This document shows, piece after piece, positions 52,883-61,199 of a DNA stretch of 64,000 bases. A program made the translations under genes and the position numbers. Below the pieces are notes generated by a model. That model saw only the letters and a list, made by a program, of their open reading frames with translations. It had not been told where the DNA came from and did not search any database. This DNA comes from Caproicibacterium amylolyticum (GTDB lineage: Bacteria; Bacillota; Clostridia; Oscillospirales; Acutalibacteraceae), in contig NZ_CP060696.1 in assembly GCF_014467055.1 (NCBI RefSeq), positions 806,001 through 870,000 on the forward strand. Direction: 5' to 3'. The stretch's first letter is position 1. Each line of letters begins with the position of its first letter.

Positions 52883-53662
52883 ATGCTGAACCAGTTTTCC
52901 CGCACACAGCTTCTGCTTGGCGCAGAGGGGATGCAGCGGCTTTTTGAGTCGCGTGTGGCGGTTTTCGGAATCGGCGGCGTGGGTGGCTACACAGTGGAAG
53001 CACTGGCGCGCAGCGGCATCGGTACACTTGATTTAATTGACGATGACCGCATTTGCTTAACGAACCTGAACCGGCAGATTTTGGCGACCCGTGCCACCGT
53101 TGGAAAGTATAAAGTGGATATTGCAGAAGAGCGTATCCATTCCATTGTGCCGGACGCAAAGGTCAATGTGTACAAGATGTTTTACACACCTGAAACTGCT
53201 GAAAATTTCGATTTTACGCAGTATGACTATGTGGTGGACGCGATTGATACCGTGACCGGCAAGTTGGCGCTGGTGGAGCAGGCTGCTGCCTGTGGTGTGC
53301 CGATTATCAGCTGTATGGGTGCGGGAAACAAAATGGACCCGTCCGCGTTTGAAATTGCAGATATTTACAAAACTTCTGTTTGCCCGCTGGCACGTGTCAT
53401 GCGGCAGGAATTGCGAAAACGGGGAATCGCGCACTTAAAAGTTGTGTACTCCAAAGAACCGGCAATGACACCGGTGGAGGATATGGCAATCAGCTGCCGT
53501 GCACACTGCATTTGCCCGCCCGGTACCGCCAGAAAATGCACACAGCGCCGCGCAATCCCCGGCAGCAACGCTTTTGTTCCGGCAGCAGCCGGTTTGCTGC
53601 TGGCTGCTGAAGTAGTAAAAGACCTTGCGGAGTATGAGCCGCAAAATACTGAAAATGCTTGA
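52883..53662 (+). CDS. tcdA: tRNA threonylcarbamoyladenosine dehydratase
   Basis: A 259-residue E1-like (ThiF/MoeB family) enzyme, which in E. coli converts t6A37 of tRNA to its cyclic form using ATP. The nucleotide-binding FGIGGVGGYTVEALARSG, DLIDDDRICLTNLNRQ and CMGAGNKMDPSAF segments lead to a C-terminal CPPGTARKCTQRRAIPGSNA, typical of TcdA/CsdL. AAGGGG upstream of ATG. Single gene. Confidence 0.93.
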   Translation: MLNQFSRTQLLLGAEGMQRLFESRVAVFGIGGVGGYTVEALARSGIGTLDLIDDDRICLTNLNRQILATRATVGKYKVDIAEERIHSIVPDAKVNVYKMFYTPETAENFDFTQYDYVVDAIDTVTGKLALVEQAAACGVPIISCMGAGNKMDPSAFEIADIYKTSVCPLARVMRQELRKRGIAHLKVVYSKEPAMTPVEDMAISCRAHCICPPGTARKCTQRRAIPGSNAFVPAAAGLLLAAEVVKDLAEYEPQNTENA

Positions 53663-53843
53663 ACAGCGAACAAACTATGCAAGAAAATATTTTTATAATT
53701 CACAAATGTGATTTGTAAAAGTGAAAGCAGATGCTCATACAGCGAAAAAGTGCAGGCAATGCCCGGAAAATTCATGCTTATTGAATTTGTTTCATTTTAT
53801 GAGAAATGCGCTTTTGAAAGAAAAGAAATTTTTGTGAAAAGAC

Positions 53844-53872
53844 TTGCAAAATAAAGCAACGTGCAGTATAAT
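53844..53872 (+). promoter_or_regulatory. Promoter of amtB-glnK
   Basis: TTGCAA (53844-53849), 17 bp, TATAAT (53867-53872), 80 bases before the amtB start. Confidence 0.75.
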
Positions 53873-53892
53873 AATTTGCATCATAAGGCAAA

Positions 53893-53924
53893 GGCGCCGC
53901 TGGGTTTTCCCAGCGGCGCCTTTT
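53893..53924 (+). terminator. Leader hairpin with T-run before amtB (candidate attenuator)
   Basis: A perfect 12-bp G+C-rich stem GGCGCCGCTGGG/CCCAGCGGCGCC closed by TTTT and followed by TTTTG. It begins about 20 bases after the -10, inside the amtB leader, and 230 bases past the previous gene. Confidence 0.65.
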
Positions 53925-53951
53925 GCTATTCAGAATCAGGAGGGATTGCGA

Positions 53952-55193
53952 ATGAGTTCCGGAGATACTGCTTTTGTTTTGGTTTCAGCTGCACTTGTGC
54001 TGCTGATGACACCCGGGCTGGCGTTCTTTTACGGCGGCCTTGGGCGGCGGAAAAATGTGGTCAACAACATGATGGCTTCTTTTTTCATTATGGGGGTTGC
54101 CATTGTTTTGTGGATTGTTGTTGGCTATTCACTGGCGTTTGGGGGCGACCACGGCGGCGTGATCGGCGGCTTTGAGTGGGCGATGTTCCAAGGAGTTGGT
54201 ATGGATGCCGGCCCGTACAGCAAAACAATCCCGCACATGGCATTTGCTGTGTTCCAGATGATGTTTGCGGTGATTACACCGGCCCTGATTACAGGCGCGG
54301 TTGCAGGCCGTATGCGGTTTAAGGCACTGTTCCTCTTTGTAATTCTGTGGACATTCGTTGTGTACTATCCGATTGCACATATGGTCTGGGGTCAGGGCGG
54401 CTTCCTTGCTAAGATTGGTTCAGTCGATTTCGCAGGCGGCAATGTGGTGCACATTTCTTCCGGTGTCACAGGATTGGTATTGTGCCTGCTGCTTGGCAAA
54501 CGTAATGGTTATGAGCACGTTAATTACCGGGTACACAACATTCCGTTTGTTGCGCTTGGCGCGGCGCTGCTGTGGTTCGGCTGGTTTGGCTTCAATGCCG
54601 GCAGTGCGCTGGGTGCCAATGGTCTTGCGGCACATTCTTTTACAACCACGGCACTTTCTGCGGCGGCAGCTATGGTTTCCTGGATGCTGATTGATGTGAT
54701 TATGAACAAAATGCCGACTTTGGTCGGCGCCAGCACAGGATTGGTGGTTGGTTTGGTCGCTATCACGCCCGGCGCGGGTTTTGTGCCGGTGTGGGCTGCC
54801 TTAATCATTGGTCTGGTGGTAAGCCCGATTTGTTACTTCACCGTTTCGACCGTGAAAAAGAAATTCGGCTACGACGATGCATTGGATGCCTTTGGCTGTC
54901 ACGGCATCGGTGGTATTTGGGGCGGGATTGCGACCGGACTTTTCGCTCGCACGGATATCAATTCCACTGCAAAATGGAACGGCCTGGTTTTTGGGGATAC
55001 CCGCCTGTTTACGGCACAACTGCTGAGCATTGTAATTACGATTGCCGTTGCAGTAGTCGGTACGCTGATTTGTGCGGCCGTTGTCAAGCTGATTACACCG
55101 CTTCGTGTGACCAGCCGCGACGAGCAGGTCGGTTTGGATCTTTCTCAGCACGGAGAGCGTGCATATCCGTCCTTTAACGGACTGGATGACTGA
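53952..55193 (+). CDS. amtB: Ammonium transporter AmtB
   Basis: A 413-residue Amt/MEP/Rh channel with 11 predicted helices. The pore twin-histidines are His143 (PIAHMVWG) and His317 (DAFGCHGIGGIWG). The N-terminus SSGDTAFVLVSAALVLLMTP has no signal peptide. AGGAGG lies before the ATG; upstream frame extension is excluded by the hairpin. glnK follows 13 bases later, the classic transporter-regulator pair. Confidence 0.96.
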   Translation: MSSGDTAFVLVSAALVLLMTPGLAFFYGGLGRRKNVVNNMMASFFIMGVAIVLWIVVGYSLAFGGDHGGVIGGFEWAMFQGVGMDAGPYSKTIPHMAFAVFQMMFAVITPALITGAVAGRMRFKALFLFVILWTFVVYYPIAHMVWGQGGFLAKIGSVDFAGGNVVHISSGVTGLVLCLLLGKRNGYEHVNYRVHNIPFVALGAALLWFGWFGFNAGSALGANGLAAHSFTTTALSAAAAMVSWMLIDVIMNKMPTLVGASTGLVVGLVAITPGAGFVPVWAALIIGLVVSPICYFTVSTVKKKFGYDDALDAFGCHGIGGIWGGIATGLFARTDINSTAKWNGLVFGDTRLFTAQLLSIVITIAVAVVGTLICAAVVKLITPLRVTSRDEQVGLDLSQHGERAYPSFNGLDD

Positions 55194-55206
55194 AGGAGGG
55201 CGCAGT

Positions 55207-55581
55207 ATGATAAAAATCGAAGCAATCGTGCGGGAAGAAAAGCTGGAGGATGTCAAAGAGGCTTTGCAGAAAATCGAAGTCCGCGGACTTACGGTTTCAC
55301 AGGTCATGGGATGCGGTACACAAATGGGCTATACTGAACGCGTGCGCGGCAGTAAGGTCAGCATCAATATGCTGCCGAAAATCAAATTTGAAATTATTGT
55401 TTCTACTGAGGAATGGGAGAAAAAAACGATAGCTGCCATTGAGGAGGCTGCGCGGACGGGGAACGTCGGCGACGGCAAAATTATCAGTTACGAAATCCGT
55501 CAGGCCGTGCGTATTCGCACCGGAGAAACCGGTACAGATGCCATTCAGCCCGGCGTGGATGCTTCGCTTGACGATGACTGA
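55207..55581 (+). CDS. glnK: PII nitrogen regulatory protein GlnK
   Basis: A 124-residue PII protein (MIKIEAIVREEKLEDVKEAL) that senses 2-oxoglutarate and ADP/ATP and gates AmtB. The T-loop reads GCGTQMGYTERVRGSKVSI: the usual Tyr51 before RG is Val, so uridylylation at that site is not possible. The B-loop GDGKIIS and C-terminal VRIRTGETG are intact. GGAGGGC precedes the ATG. Confidence 0.93.
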   Translation: MIKIEAIVREEKLEDVKEALQKIEVRGLTVSQVMGCGTQMGYTERVRGSKVSINMLPKIKFEIIVSTEEWEKKTIAAIEEAARTGNVGDGKIISYEIRQAVRIRTGETGTDAIQPGVDASLDDD

Positions 55582-55602
55582 ATGGAATAGATAATATGAC
55601 CG

Positions 55603-55642
55603 AAAAGCTGCCTGAAAGAAAATTCTTTTGGGCAGCTTTTTT
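55603..55642 (+). terminator. Terminator after glnK
   Basis: AAAAGCTGCC/GGCAGCTTTTTT stem with U-run. Confidence 0.85.
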
Positions 55643-55659
55643 ATGTATGCTGTACGGTC

Positions 55660-55693
55660 TTTGACAAAATACCAATCTTTGGCTGGCTATACT
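55660..55693 (+). promoter_or_regulatory. spoIIG-type promoter with Spo0A box
   Basis: TTGACA (55661-55666) and TATACT (55688-55693) are separated by 21 bp, far above the sigma-A optimum. TTTGACAAAA (55660-55669) is the reverse complement of a 0A-box (TTTTGTCAAA). This mirrors the Bacillus spoIIG promoter, which has over-long spacing and Spo0A sites over its -35. Confidence 0.8.
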
Positions 55694-55714
55694 TGTTAGC
55701 AAGGGGGTGATTTC

Positions 55715-56545
55715 TTGCAGACGGTGTACGTGGATGTGCTGGTTGCAGTAAATTTGATGATCGATTATTTCCTTCTGCTGCTGGCAACCAAATTCCTGCA
55801 CATTACCGTGCGCCGGCGCAGACTGCTTTTGGGGGCATTGGTTGGTGCCGCCGGTTCACTGGTTATCCTGCTTCCGCCGCTTCCTCCGGCGGCAGATTTC
55901 CTGTTGAAGCTGAGCATTTCACTGCCGGTAGCCTTGGTAGCGTTCGGCTTTCATGGGCTGCGGGCATTTCTGCGGCAGGTGCTGTCTTTTTTTCTGCTGA
56001 GTTTTGCCTTTGCGGGGATACTGGTGGCGGTTTGGTACTTCCTTGCACCCAACGGTCTGTTTGTAAAAAACAGCGTAGTCTACTTTGATGTGCCGCCGCT
56101 GCTGCTGATTGGGCTGACACTGCTGAGCTATTTTGTGCTCAGGCTGCTGCAGCGGGTCACGGGGCGCGGGCCTCTACAGCATACGGTTTGTCAAATTCAG
56201 CTGGTGCTGGGTGGGCAGGCGTGTTCTTTGCAGGCGCGGGTAGATACGGGAAGCTCGCTCAAAGAACCGTTTTCCGGCCTGCCGGTCATTGTTGCCGAGA
56301 AGAAAGCGCTGCCCCCGCCGCCCAAAACACCGGCACGGGTCATTCCTTTCACTTCGGTGGGCGGAGAGGGATTGCTGCAGGCGTGGCGGGCGGATTCCTG
56401 TACGCTGCATTTTCCCGGGGGCGGCATGTGTCGTGCGGAGTGTTACATAGCCGGCACGGAGCAAAAGCTTTCCGGCGGAGAGTATCAGGCTTTGGTTCCG
56501 CCGTCATTACTGGAGGGCGAAACCGAAAAATACAAGAAACTGTGA
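55715..56545 (+). CDS. spoIIGA: Sigma-E processing aspartic protease SpoIIGA
   Basis: A 276-residue protein with five predicted N-terminal membrane helices and a cytoplasmic protease half carrying the active-site DTG (Asp177 in ARVDTGSSLKEP). In sporulation it removes the N-terminal pro-sequence of sigma-E in the mother cell when triggered from the forespore. TTG start after GGGGGTGA. sigE follows after 24 bases. Confidence 0.92.
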   Translation: MQTVYVDVLVAVNLMIDYFLLLLATKFLHITVRRRRLLLGALVGAAGSLVILLPPLPPAADFLLKLSISLPVALVAFGFHGLRAFLRQVLSFFLLSFAFAGILVAVWYFLAPNGLFVKNSVVYFDVPPLLLIGLTLLSYFVLRLLQRVTGRGPLQHTVCQIQLVLGGQACSLQARVDTGSSLKEPFSGLPVIVAEKKALPPPPKTPARVIPFTSVGGEGLLQAWRADSCTLHFPGGGMCRAECYIAGTEQKLSGGEYQALVPPSLLEGETEKYKKL

Positions 56546-56569
56546 AACAATGAAGAAAGGGAAATGGGC

Positions 56570-57262
56570 ATGCTGGAGAAACTGAAAAGATGGCTCCGCC
56601 GTTTGTTTGCCGCACCGGTCCATTACATCAACGGCCCCGAAACTCTGCCGCCGCCGCTGTCAAAGGAGGAGGAGGCCAAAATCTATGCAGACATAGAAGC
56701 AGATGTGCCAAATGCCAGGGAACCATTGATTACACACAATCTGCGGCTGGTGGTATACATAGCGAAAAAGTTTGAGTCACCGGGCGCCGGTGCGGAGGAT
56801 CTCATTTCTATCGGTACCATTGGTCTTATTAAGGCCGTCAATACGTTTCGGCCGGAAAAAAAGATCAAGCTTGCGACTTACGCCTCCCGCTGTATCGAAA
56901 ATGAGATTCTAATGTATCTGCGCAAATCGAGTCAGCTGAAGAACGAGATTTCCATCGACGATCCCTTGAATGTGGACTGGGACGGCAACGAATTGCTACT
57001 CGCGGATGTGCTGGGCAGTGACAATGACACAGTCAGTATTGGCATAGAGGAGGAAAGTGAGCGACGCGTTTTGCTTTCGGCTGTGTACGCGCTGCCGCCG
57101 CGGGAACGTCAAATTATGGAGATGCGATTTGGGCTGAACTGCCAAAAAGAGCATACGCAGAAGCAGGTAGCAGACGCACTTGGAATATCCCAATCCTATA
57201 TTTCAAGGTTGGAAAAAAGAATTATTGCCCGGCTGAAGCGCGATTTGGAGAAAGCTGGCTGA
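56570..57262 (+). CDS. sigE: Sporulation sigma factor SigE (pro-sigma-E)
   Basis: A 230-residue mother-cell sigma factor. A basic amphipathic pro-sequence ([13 protein letters not shown]) precedes a conserved region with [37 protein letters not shown] and a C-terminal [21 protein letters not shown] start at ATG 56570, eight bases after AAGGG; ATG 56564 is too close. Transcribed with spoIIGA. Confidence 0.95.
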   Translation: MLEKLKRWLRRLFAAPVHYINGPETLPPPLSKEEEAKIYADIEADVPNAREPLITHNLRLVVYIAKKFESPGAGAEDLISIGTIGLIKAVNTFRPEKKIKLATYASRCIENEILMYLRKSSQLKNEISIDDPLNVDWDGNELLLADVLGSDNDTVSIGIEEESERRVLLSAVYALPPRERQIMEMRFGLNCQKEHTQKQVADALGISQSYISRLEKRIIARLKRDLEKAG

Positions 57263-57308
57263 AGTGAGCAACTGTTAAGATTACGAGTTATTTTGTTGGA
57301 CTGATATA

Positions 57309-57359
57309 AACAACAGACCGGCTGCAATGTGTTTTTACACTGCAGCCGGTCTGTTGTTG
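57309..57359. terminator. Terminator hairpin between sigE and GT-C gene
   Basis: AACAACAGACCGGCTGCA...TGCAGCCGGTCTGTTGTT, 18-bp stem with weak T-runs on both sides. Confidence 0.75.
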
Positions 57360-57394
57360 TTAGCCCCTGTATACTTTAAAACTTGTAAGCAAAA

Positions 57395-59947
57395 TTATTT
57401 AGAAAACAGATACAGTGTCCCTTCGGAATGGCCGCTGGTGGAACTGCTGCTGTATTCGCTGGAGTCAATTTTGGCTGCGTTCTGTTCTACATAGGCAGTA
57501 AGGTCGCTGCTGGAATTGGCGCCGCCCTGTTCGGAAAGCAGGAAGTAGGTGACTTTTCCTTCCGCAACCAGTTCCTTGAGTTTGTCAACCGTCAGGGAAT
57601 TGTCGCTGCCAAGGAAACCGCCATAGGCGTAGCACGGCAAGCCAGTGTCGATAATCATCTGTGCAACGCTGCTGGCGCGGCAGGAGGTCAGCAGAAAACT
57701 GCCCTCGGTATAGTGCTTTTTCAGATAGGTTTCCAGACCGCTGTCCGCGGAACCGCCCTGGCCGCCACCGCTGGGAGCAGTACTACTGTCAAAGCCGCCC
57801 TGTTGCCTATTGGTGCTGCCGGAAGCGGTGCTGCCGTTGGGCGCTTGCCCATTGTCGGGTGCCTGCCCATTGGTGCTACCATTCGTGCTGCCGGAAGCGG
57901 TGCTGCCGTTGGGCGCTTGCCCATTGTCGGGTGCTTGCCCATTGGTGCTACCATTCGTGCTGCCGGAAGCAGTGTTGGCGTTAGGCACCTGCCCATTCAT
58001 GCCGTTGCCGGAACCGCCCTGCATGTTTCCGGGCATTTGACCGCCCATGCCACCTTTTTCAGAGGAGTTTGGTCCTGCGGTTGGAATTGTTGCATTCGGC
58101 GGGGTTTGCACCGGTGTCCATGCCCAGTAGGCGGAGCCTGCCAGCAGGGAAACTGCCAGCAGTACAGCTGCAATGCGAAACATGACCTGCTTGGAAGAGC
58201 GCAGATAAACTGCCAGAAGCGCGATGCCTGCCGCACAGGGGACCAGAATCAGCGGCGCAAGCCAGCCGGAAACGGTGGGGTAGTTCAAAACATAGACAAA
58301 AGAAATGGCAATGTTTGCGAAGAATGCTGCAAGAAGCAGCCACGGACGGACGTTTTTAAATTTGATTTTCGCTTTTTTAACTTCTGCCGGTGTGTCTGCC
58401 TGTGCGGAAGAAGTCTGCAGAGTTTCAGAATTTGTTGTTTCCGGCAGCGGAATTGCCGTGTTTTCCGGAAGTGTTTTTACCGTTTGGCGGTGCTTTGCAA
58501 AGAAGCGGAAAAGCTCTACCAATCCAACGCCGGCAAGAACGGCAATCGGCGGTGCAAGCATGCACAGGTAGTAAGCGTGGAAGAAACCTGCAAAGCTGAA
58601 GAATCCGCCGGCAACCAGAAGCCACATTCCCCAGAATACCAGGCTGCGCTGACCGGGATTTTTTTCTTTCAGTGCTTTTTTGCGAAGGCAGAGAACACAG
58701 GAAGCAATCGCGAACAGCAGCAGCCAGCACGCCTGACCGTACAGCGAGTCATTCCACAGACGGAATGGGGAAGCAGTGCCAATGCCATTCATACCGCCAC
58801 CGCCGCCCTGCTTGCCGTCAGAGCCATTTTGCTGCATGCTGCCGAAGTTTCCGTCTTTACCCCGACGGATATCATTGGAAGTACTTGCGGAGGAAGTTCC
58901 GGCGGTGGAAGCAGTGTTTTTGGAAGAAGTAATATTAGAAGATGAAGAAACAGAAACGGTATTGCCAGCCGCAGAAGTAGTGCTTTCAGAAGATTTATCA
59001 GTCGCTTTTGTAGTGGCGTCACTGCCGGAAGTGGTTTGTCCGTTCATCTGCGGCGGGGTGCCGGTTGGTGCTTCGCCGGAGAGCATTTCCGTGTTTCCTT
59101 TGCCGCCAAAGTTGCCGCCCATGCTGCCGCCCTGACCAACCAGACGTTCAACGCCATTGTGTCCAAATACCAGTTCCATTGCGGAGTTTCCATTTGTGCT
59201 GTCAACGTAAGGCCGCTTGGAGGCGGGGGTCAGGTCCACTGCGGCAATCCACGCAAAGGAAACGCCAATCATGACCACCGCGGCAAGCAAACCCGCCGCA
59301 AAACGCTTCCAAACCTTTCCTTTTGCAAAAATCAGGTAAGTAGCGACAACTGCGGGAACAATGAGATAAGCCTGCAGCATCTTTACATTGAAGCCAACGC
59401 CAATCAGTACGCCGCACACAATGAGCCAGCGCCACTTATCGGTGTCAATCGACTTCATCAGGAACCAAACGGCGAGCAGCAGCCAGAAAATCAACTGCAT
59501 ATCCATGGTACTGTTGCGGGAAACCAGCACCACAGCCGGAGTTACGGCAAAAACCAGTGCTGCGGCAAGCCCGGCGGGTTTACTGAAATATTTTGCTGTC
59601 AGCAGGTAGATCAGCAGGCAGGAAAGCGTGCCGGAGAGTGCTTGCGGCAGCAGCATTGCCCAACCGGAGTAGCCAAAGATTTTACAGGAGAGCGCCTGCA
59701 TCCACAGACCGACCGGTGGTTTGTCCACGCTGACCATGCCTGCCGGGTCGAAACTGACAAAGAAAAAGTTGTGCCAGCTCTGCGTCATGCTTTTCACACA
59801 GGCGGCGTAGTACTCGTTGCAGGTTCCGTTCTGGCTGATGTTCCAGAAATTCAGGAAAAACGAGAAGGCAAGGATGCCCAGCAGAATCCAGAAGGATGGT
59901 TCCGGCTTTTGCAGCGGCCTTCCTTTCTGCAGCAGTTGTTTCCGCAT
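57395..59947 (-). CDS. GT-C family glycosyltransferase (GT39/ArnT-like)
   Basis: An 850-residue membrane enzyme of the dolichyl/polyprenyl-phosphate-sugar type. Conserved NEYYAACVKSMTQSWHNFF and DKPPVGLWMQAL near the N-terminus carry the acidic motif of this fold; about 12 membrane helices follow. Two extracytoplasmic insertions are Ser/Thr/Gly/Asn-rich low complexity: residues about 280-385 and about 640-760, the latter with tandem NGSTNGQAPDNGQAPNGSTA units. A final soluble domain of about 100 residues contains LKKHYTEGSFLLTSCRASS. Target unknown. GGAGG before ATG 59947. Confidence 0.88.
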   Translation of the reverse strand: MRKQLLQKGRPLQKPEPSFWILLGILAFSFFLNFWNISQNGTCNEYYAACVKSMTQSWHNFFFVSFDPAGMVSVDKPPVGLWMQALSCKIFGYSGWAMLLPQALSGTLSCLLIYLLTAKYFSKPAGLAAALVFAVTPAVVLVSRNSTMDMQLIFWLLLAVWFLMKSIDTDKWRWLIVCGVLIGVGFNVKMLQAYLIVPAVVATYLIFAKGKVWKRFAAGLLAAVVMIGVSFAWIAAVDLTPASKRPYVDSTNGNSAMELVFGHNGVERLVGQGGSMGGNFGGKGNTEMLSGEAPTGTPPQMNGQTTSGSDATTKATDKSSESTTSAAGNTVSVSSSSNITSSKNTASTAGTSSASTSNDIRRGKDGNFGSMQQNGSDGKQGGGGGMNGIGTASPFRLWNDSLYGQACWLLLFAIASCVLCLRKKALKEKNPGQRSLVFWGMWLLVAGGFFSFAGFFHAYYLCMLAPPIAVLAGVGLVELFRFFAKHRQTVKTLPENTAIPLPETTNSETLQTSSAQADTPAEVKKAKIKFKNVRPWLLLAAFFANIAISFVYVLNYPTVSGWLAPLILVPCAAGIALLAVYLRSSKQVMFRIAAVLLAVSLLAGSAYWAWTPVQTPPNATIPTAGPNSSEKGGMGGQMPGNMQGGSGNGMNGQVPNANTASGSTNGSTNGQAPDNGQAPNGSTASGSTNGSTNGQAPDNGQAPNGSTASGSTNRQQGGFDSSTAPSGGGQGGSADSGLETYLKKHYTEGSFLLTSCRASSVAQMIIDTGLPCYAYGGFLGSDNSLTVDKLKELVAEGKVTYFLLSEQGGANSSSDLTAYVEQNAAKIDSSEYSSSSTSGHSEGTLYLFSK
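57813..57998 (-). repeat. 72-bp in-frame tandem repeats
   Basis: About 2.5 copies of a 72-bp unit (first at 57813, second at 57885, partial third at 57957), nearly identical between the first two. As 72 is a multiple of three, copy-number change alters protein length without a frameshift. Encodes the Ser/Gly/Asn/Gln-rich linker. Confidence 0.9.
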
Positions 59948-60103
59948 AATGATTCCTCCATATATATTCATTTTAAATGATTGAAATACAGAGGCCGGCG
60001 GCTCATTTCCCTGTATTTCTGCTTTTTATGGTAGTGGCAGGAAGTGACCGTTAGCTGAACATCAGCCGAAAATTGTGCTAAATTTGTACGGAAAATAGGG
60101 CAG

Positions 60104-60130
60104 AAAAAACCGCAGGGGATTCCCTGCGGT
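60104..60130 (-). terminator. Terminator downstream of sigG
   Basis: Minus strand: ACCGCAGGG/CCCTGCGGT stem then T6. Confidence 0.8.
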
Positions 60131-60217
60131 AAAGTGCAAGCTTATAATTGTTTTGGAAGATTTCAGGAAATCTTTAAGGCCCTGGCTTGCAGCCCAGACC
60201 TCTTGTCATGCTGCTAA

Positions 60218-60290
60218 AGTCAAGAGTAGGTCGCGGCGGGCGTTGCCCCCGCACCTCCAGTCGCTTTCTCAGAAAGCGACTGAAAGTAAT
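60218..60290 (-). repeat. Dispersed hairpin repeat, copy I (fragment)
   Basis: On the minus strand, two bases after the sigG stop: ATTACTTTCAGTCGCTTTCT with hairpin TCGCTTTCTGAGAAAGCGA, then CTGGAGGTGCGGGGGCAACG. Matches the right end of copy A in inverse orientation. Confidence 0.65.
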
Positions 60291-60292
60291 GC

Positions 60293-61063
60293 TTACAGGT
60301 CTTTTTTGATTTTTTGCAGGGCGGCTTTCTCCAGCCGCGAAACCTGCGCCTGACTAATGCCGATTTCCCCTGCAACCTCCATCTGCGTCTTTCCCTGAAA
60401 GAAACGCATGGAAAGGATGTTCTTTTCCCGGTCAGAAAGGTCGTGGATTGCCTGTTTGAGCACGATTTCATCCAGCCAGTTGTTGTCATCGTTGTTGTCG
60501 CCGACCTGGTCCATTACATAAATCGTATCGCCGCCGTCTGAAAACACCGGTTCATAAAGCGAAACCGGGTCCACAATGGACTCCAGCGCCATCACTACGT
60601 CGCCGCGGTCAATGTCCAAAATTTTTGCCAATTCATCCATACTTGGCTCACGGTCATGTTCGTTGGTAAAGGCCTCTTTCGCTTTCATTGCTTTATAAGC
60701 AGTATCACGCAGGGAACGTGAAACACGAATGGAGTTGTTGTCACGCAGATAGCGCCGAATTTCGCCGATAATCATCGGTACCCCGTAGGTGGAAAATTTT
60801 ACACCCTGCTCCACGTCGAAGTGGTCAATCGCTTTCATCAGGCCAATGCAGCCGACCTGAAACAAATCATCCAGATTTTCGCCGCGGTTTGTAAAGCGCT
60901 GTATCACGCTGAGTACCAGCCGCAGGTTGCCGCTGATGAGTTCATCGCGCGCGTTTTTGTCGCCGTCTTTCATTTTGCGGAGCAGTTCCATTTTTTCTTT
61001 TTCGGTCAGCACTTTCAATTTGGAGGTGTTGACCCCGCAGATTTCCACTTTGTTGTTTTGCAT
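60293..61063 (-). CDS. sigG: Forespore sigma factor SigG
   Basis: A 256-residue late forespore sigma factor. The start MQNNKVEICGVNTSKLKVL is the family hallmark; RGENLDDLFQVGCIGLMKAI, FSTYGVPMIIGEIRRYLRDN and the region-4 HTH EIGISQAQVSRLEKAAL follow. GGAAGGGAG before ATG. In Bacillus and many Clostridia sigG follows sigE directly on the same strand. Here it is inverted, with the GT-C gene in between. A GTATA/CAATACT pair upstream (spacing 17) is not a convincing sigma-F/G promoter. Confidence 0.95.
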   Translation of the reverse strand: MQNNKVEICGVNTSKLKVLTEKEKMELLRKMKDGDKNARDELISGNLRLVLSVIQRFTNRGENLDDLFQVGCIGLMKAIDHFDVEQGVKFSTYGVPMIIGEIRRYLRDNNSIRVSRSLRDTAYKAMKAKEAFTNEHDREPSMDELAKILDIDRGDVVMALESIVDPVSLYEPVFSDGGDTIYVMDQVGDNNDDNNWLDEIVLKQAIHDLSDREKNILSMRFFQGKTQMEVAGEIGISQAQVSRLEKAALQKIKKDL

Positions 61064-61126
61064 TGTACCGCTCCCTTCCAGTTCCAGTATTGCCGTCAGG
61101 GCGCAGTGGTATACAGTGCAGATTGG

Positions 61127-61155
61127 TTGCTTCCAGAAAGTGGATGTGTTATACT
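61127..61155 (+). promoter_or_regulatory. Promoter of the DUF6056-like gene
   Basis: TTGCTT (61127-61132), 17 bp, TATACT (61150-61155). AAAGGAGAT follows eight bases before ATG 61200. Confidence 0.65.
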
Positions 61156-61199
61156 AATTAACAATGTAAAAATCTGAAGTATATAAAGGAGATACCGGT

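Noticed and set aside
57813..57998. Possible CRISPR-like spacing
   Set aside because: Units are contiguous 72-bp in-frame repeats with no unique spacers and no cas genes.
57428..58945. 505-codon plus-strand frame rich in Ala/Gly/Cys
   Set aside because: Antisense to the GT-C gene and its low-complexity repeats.
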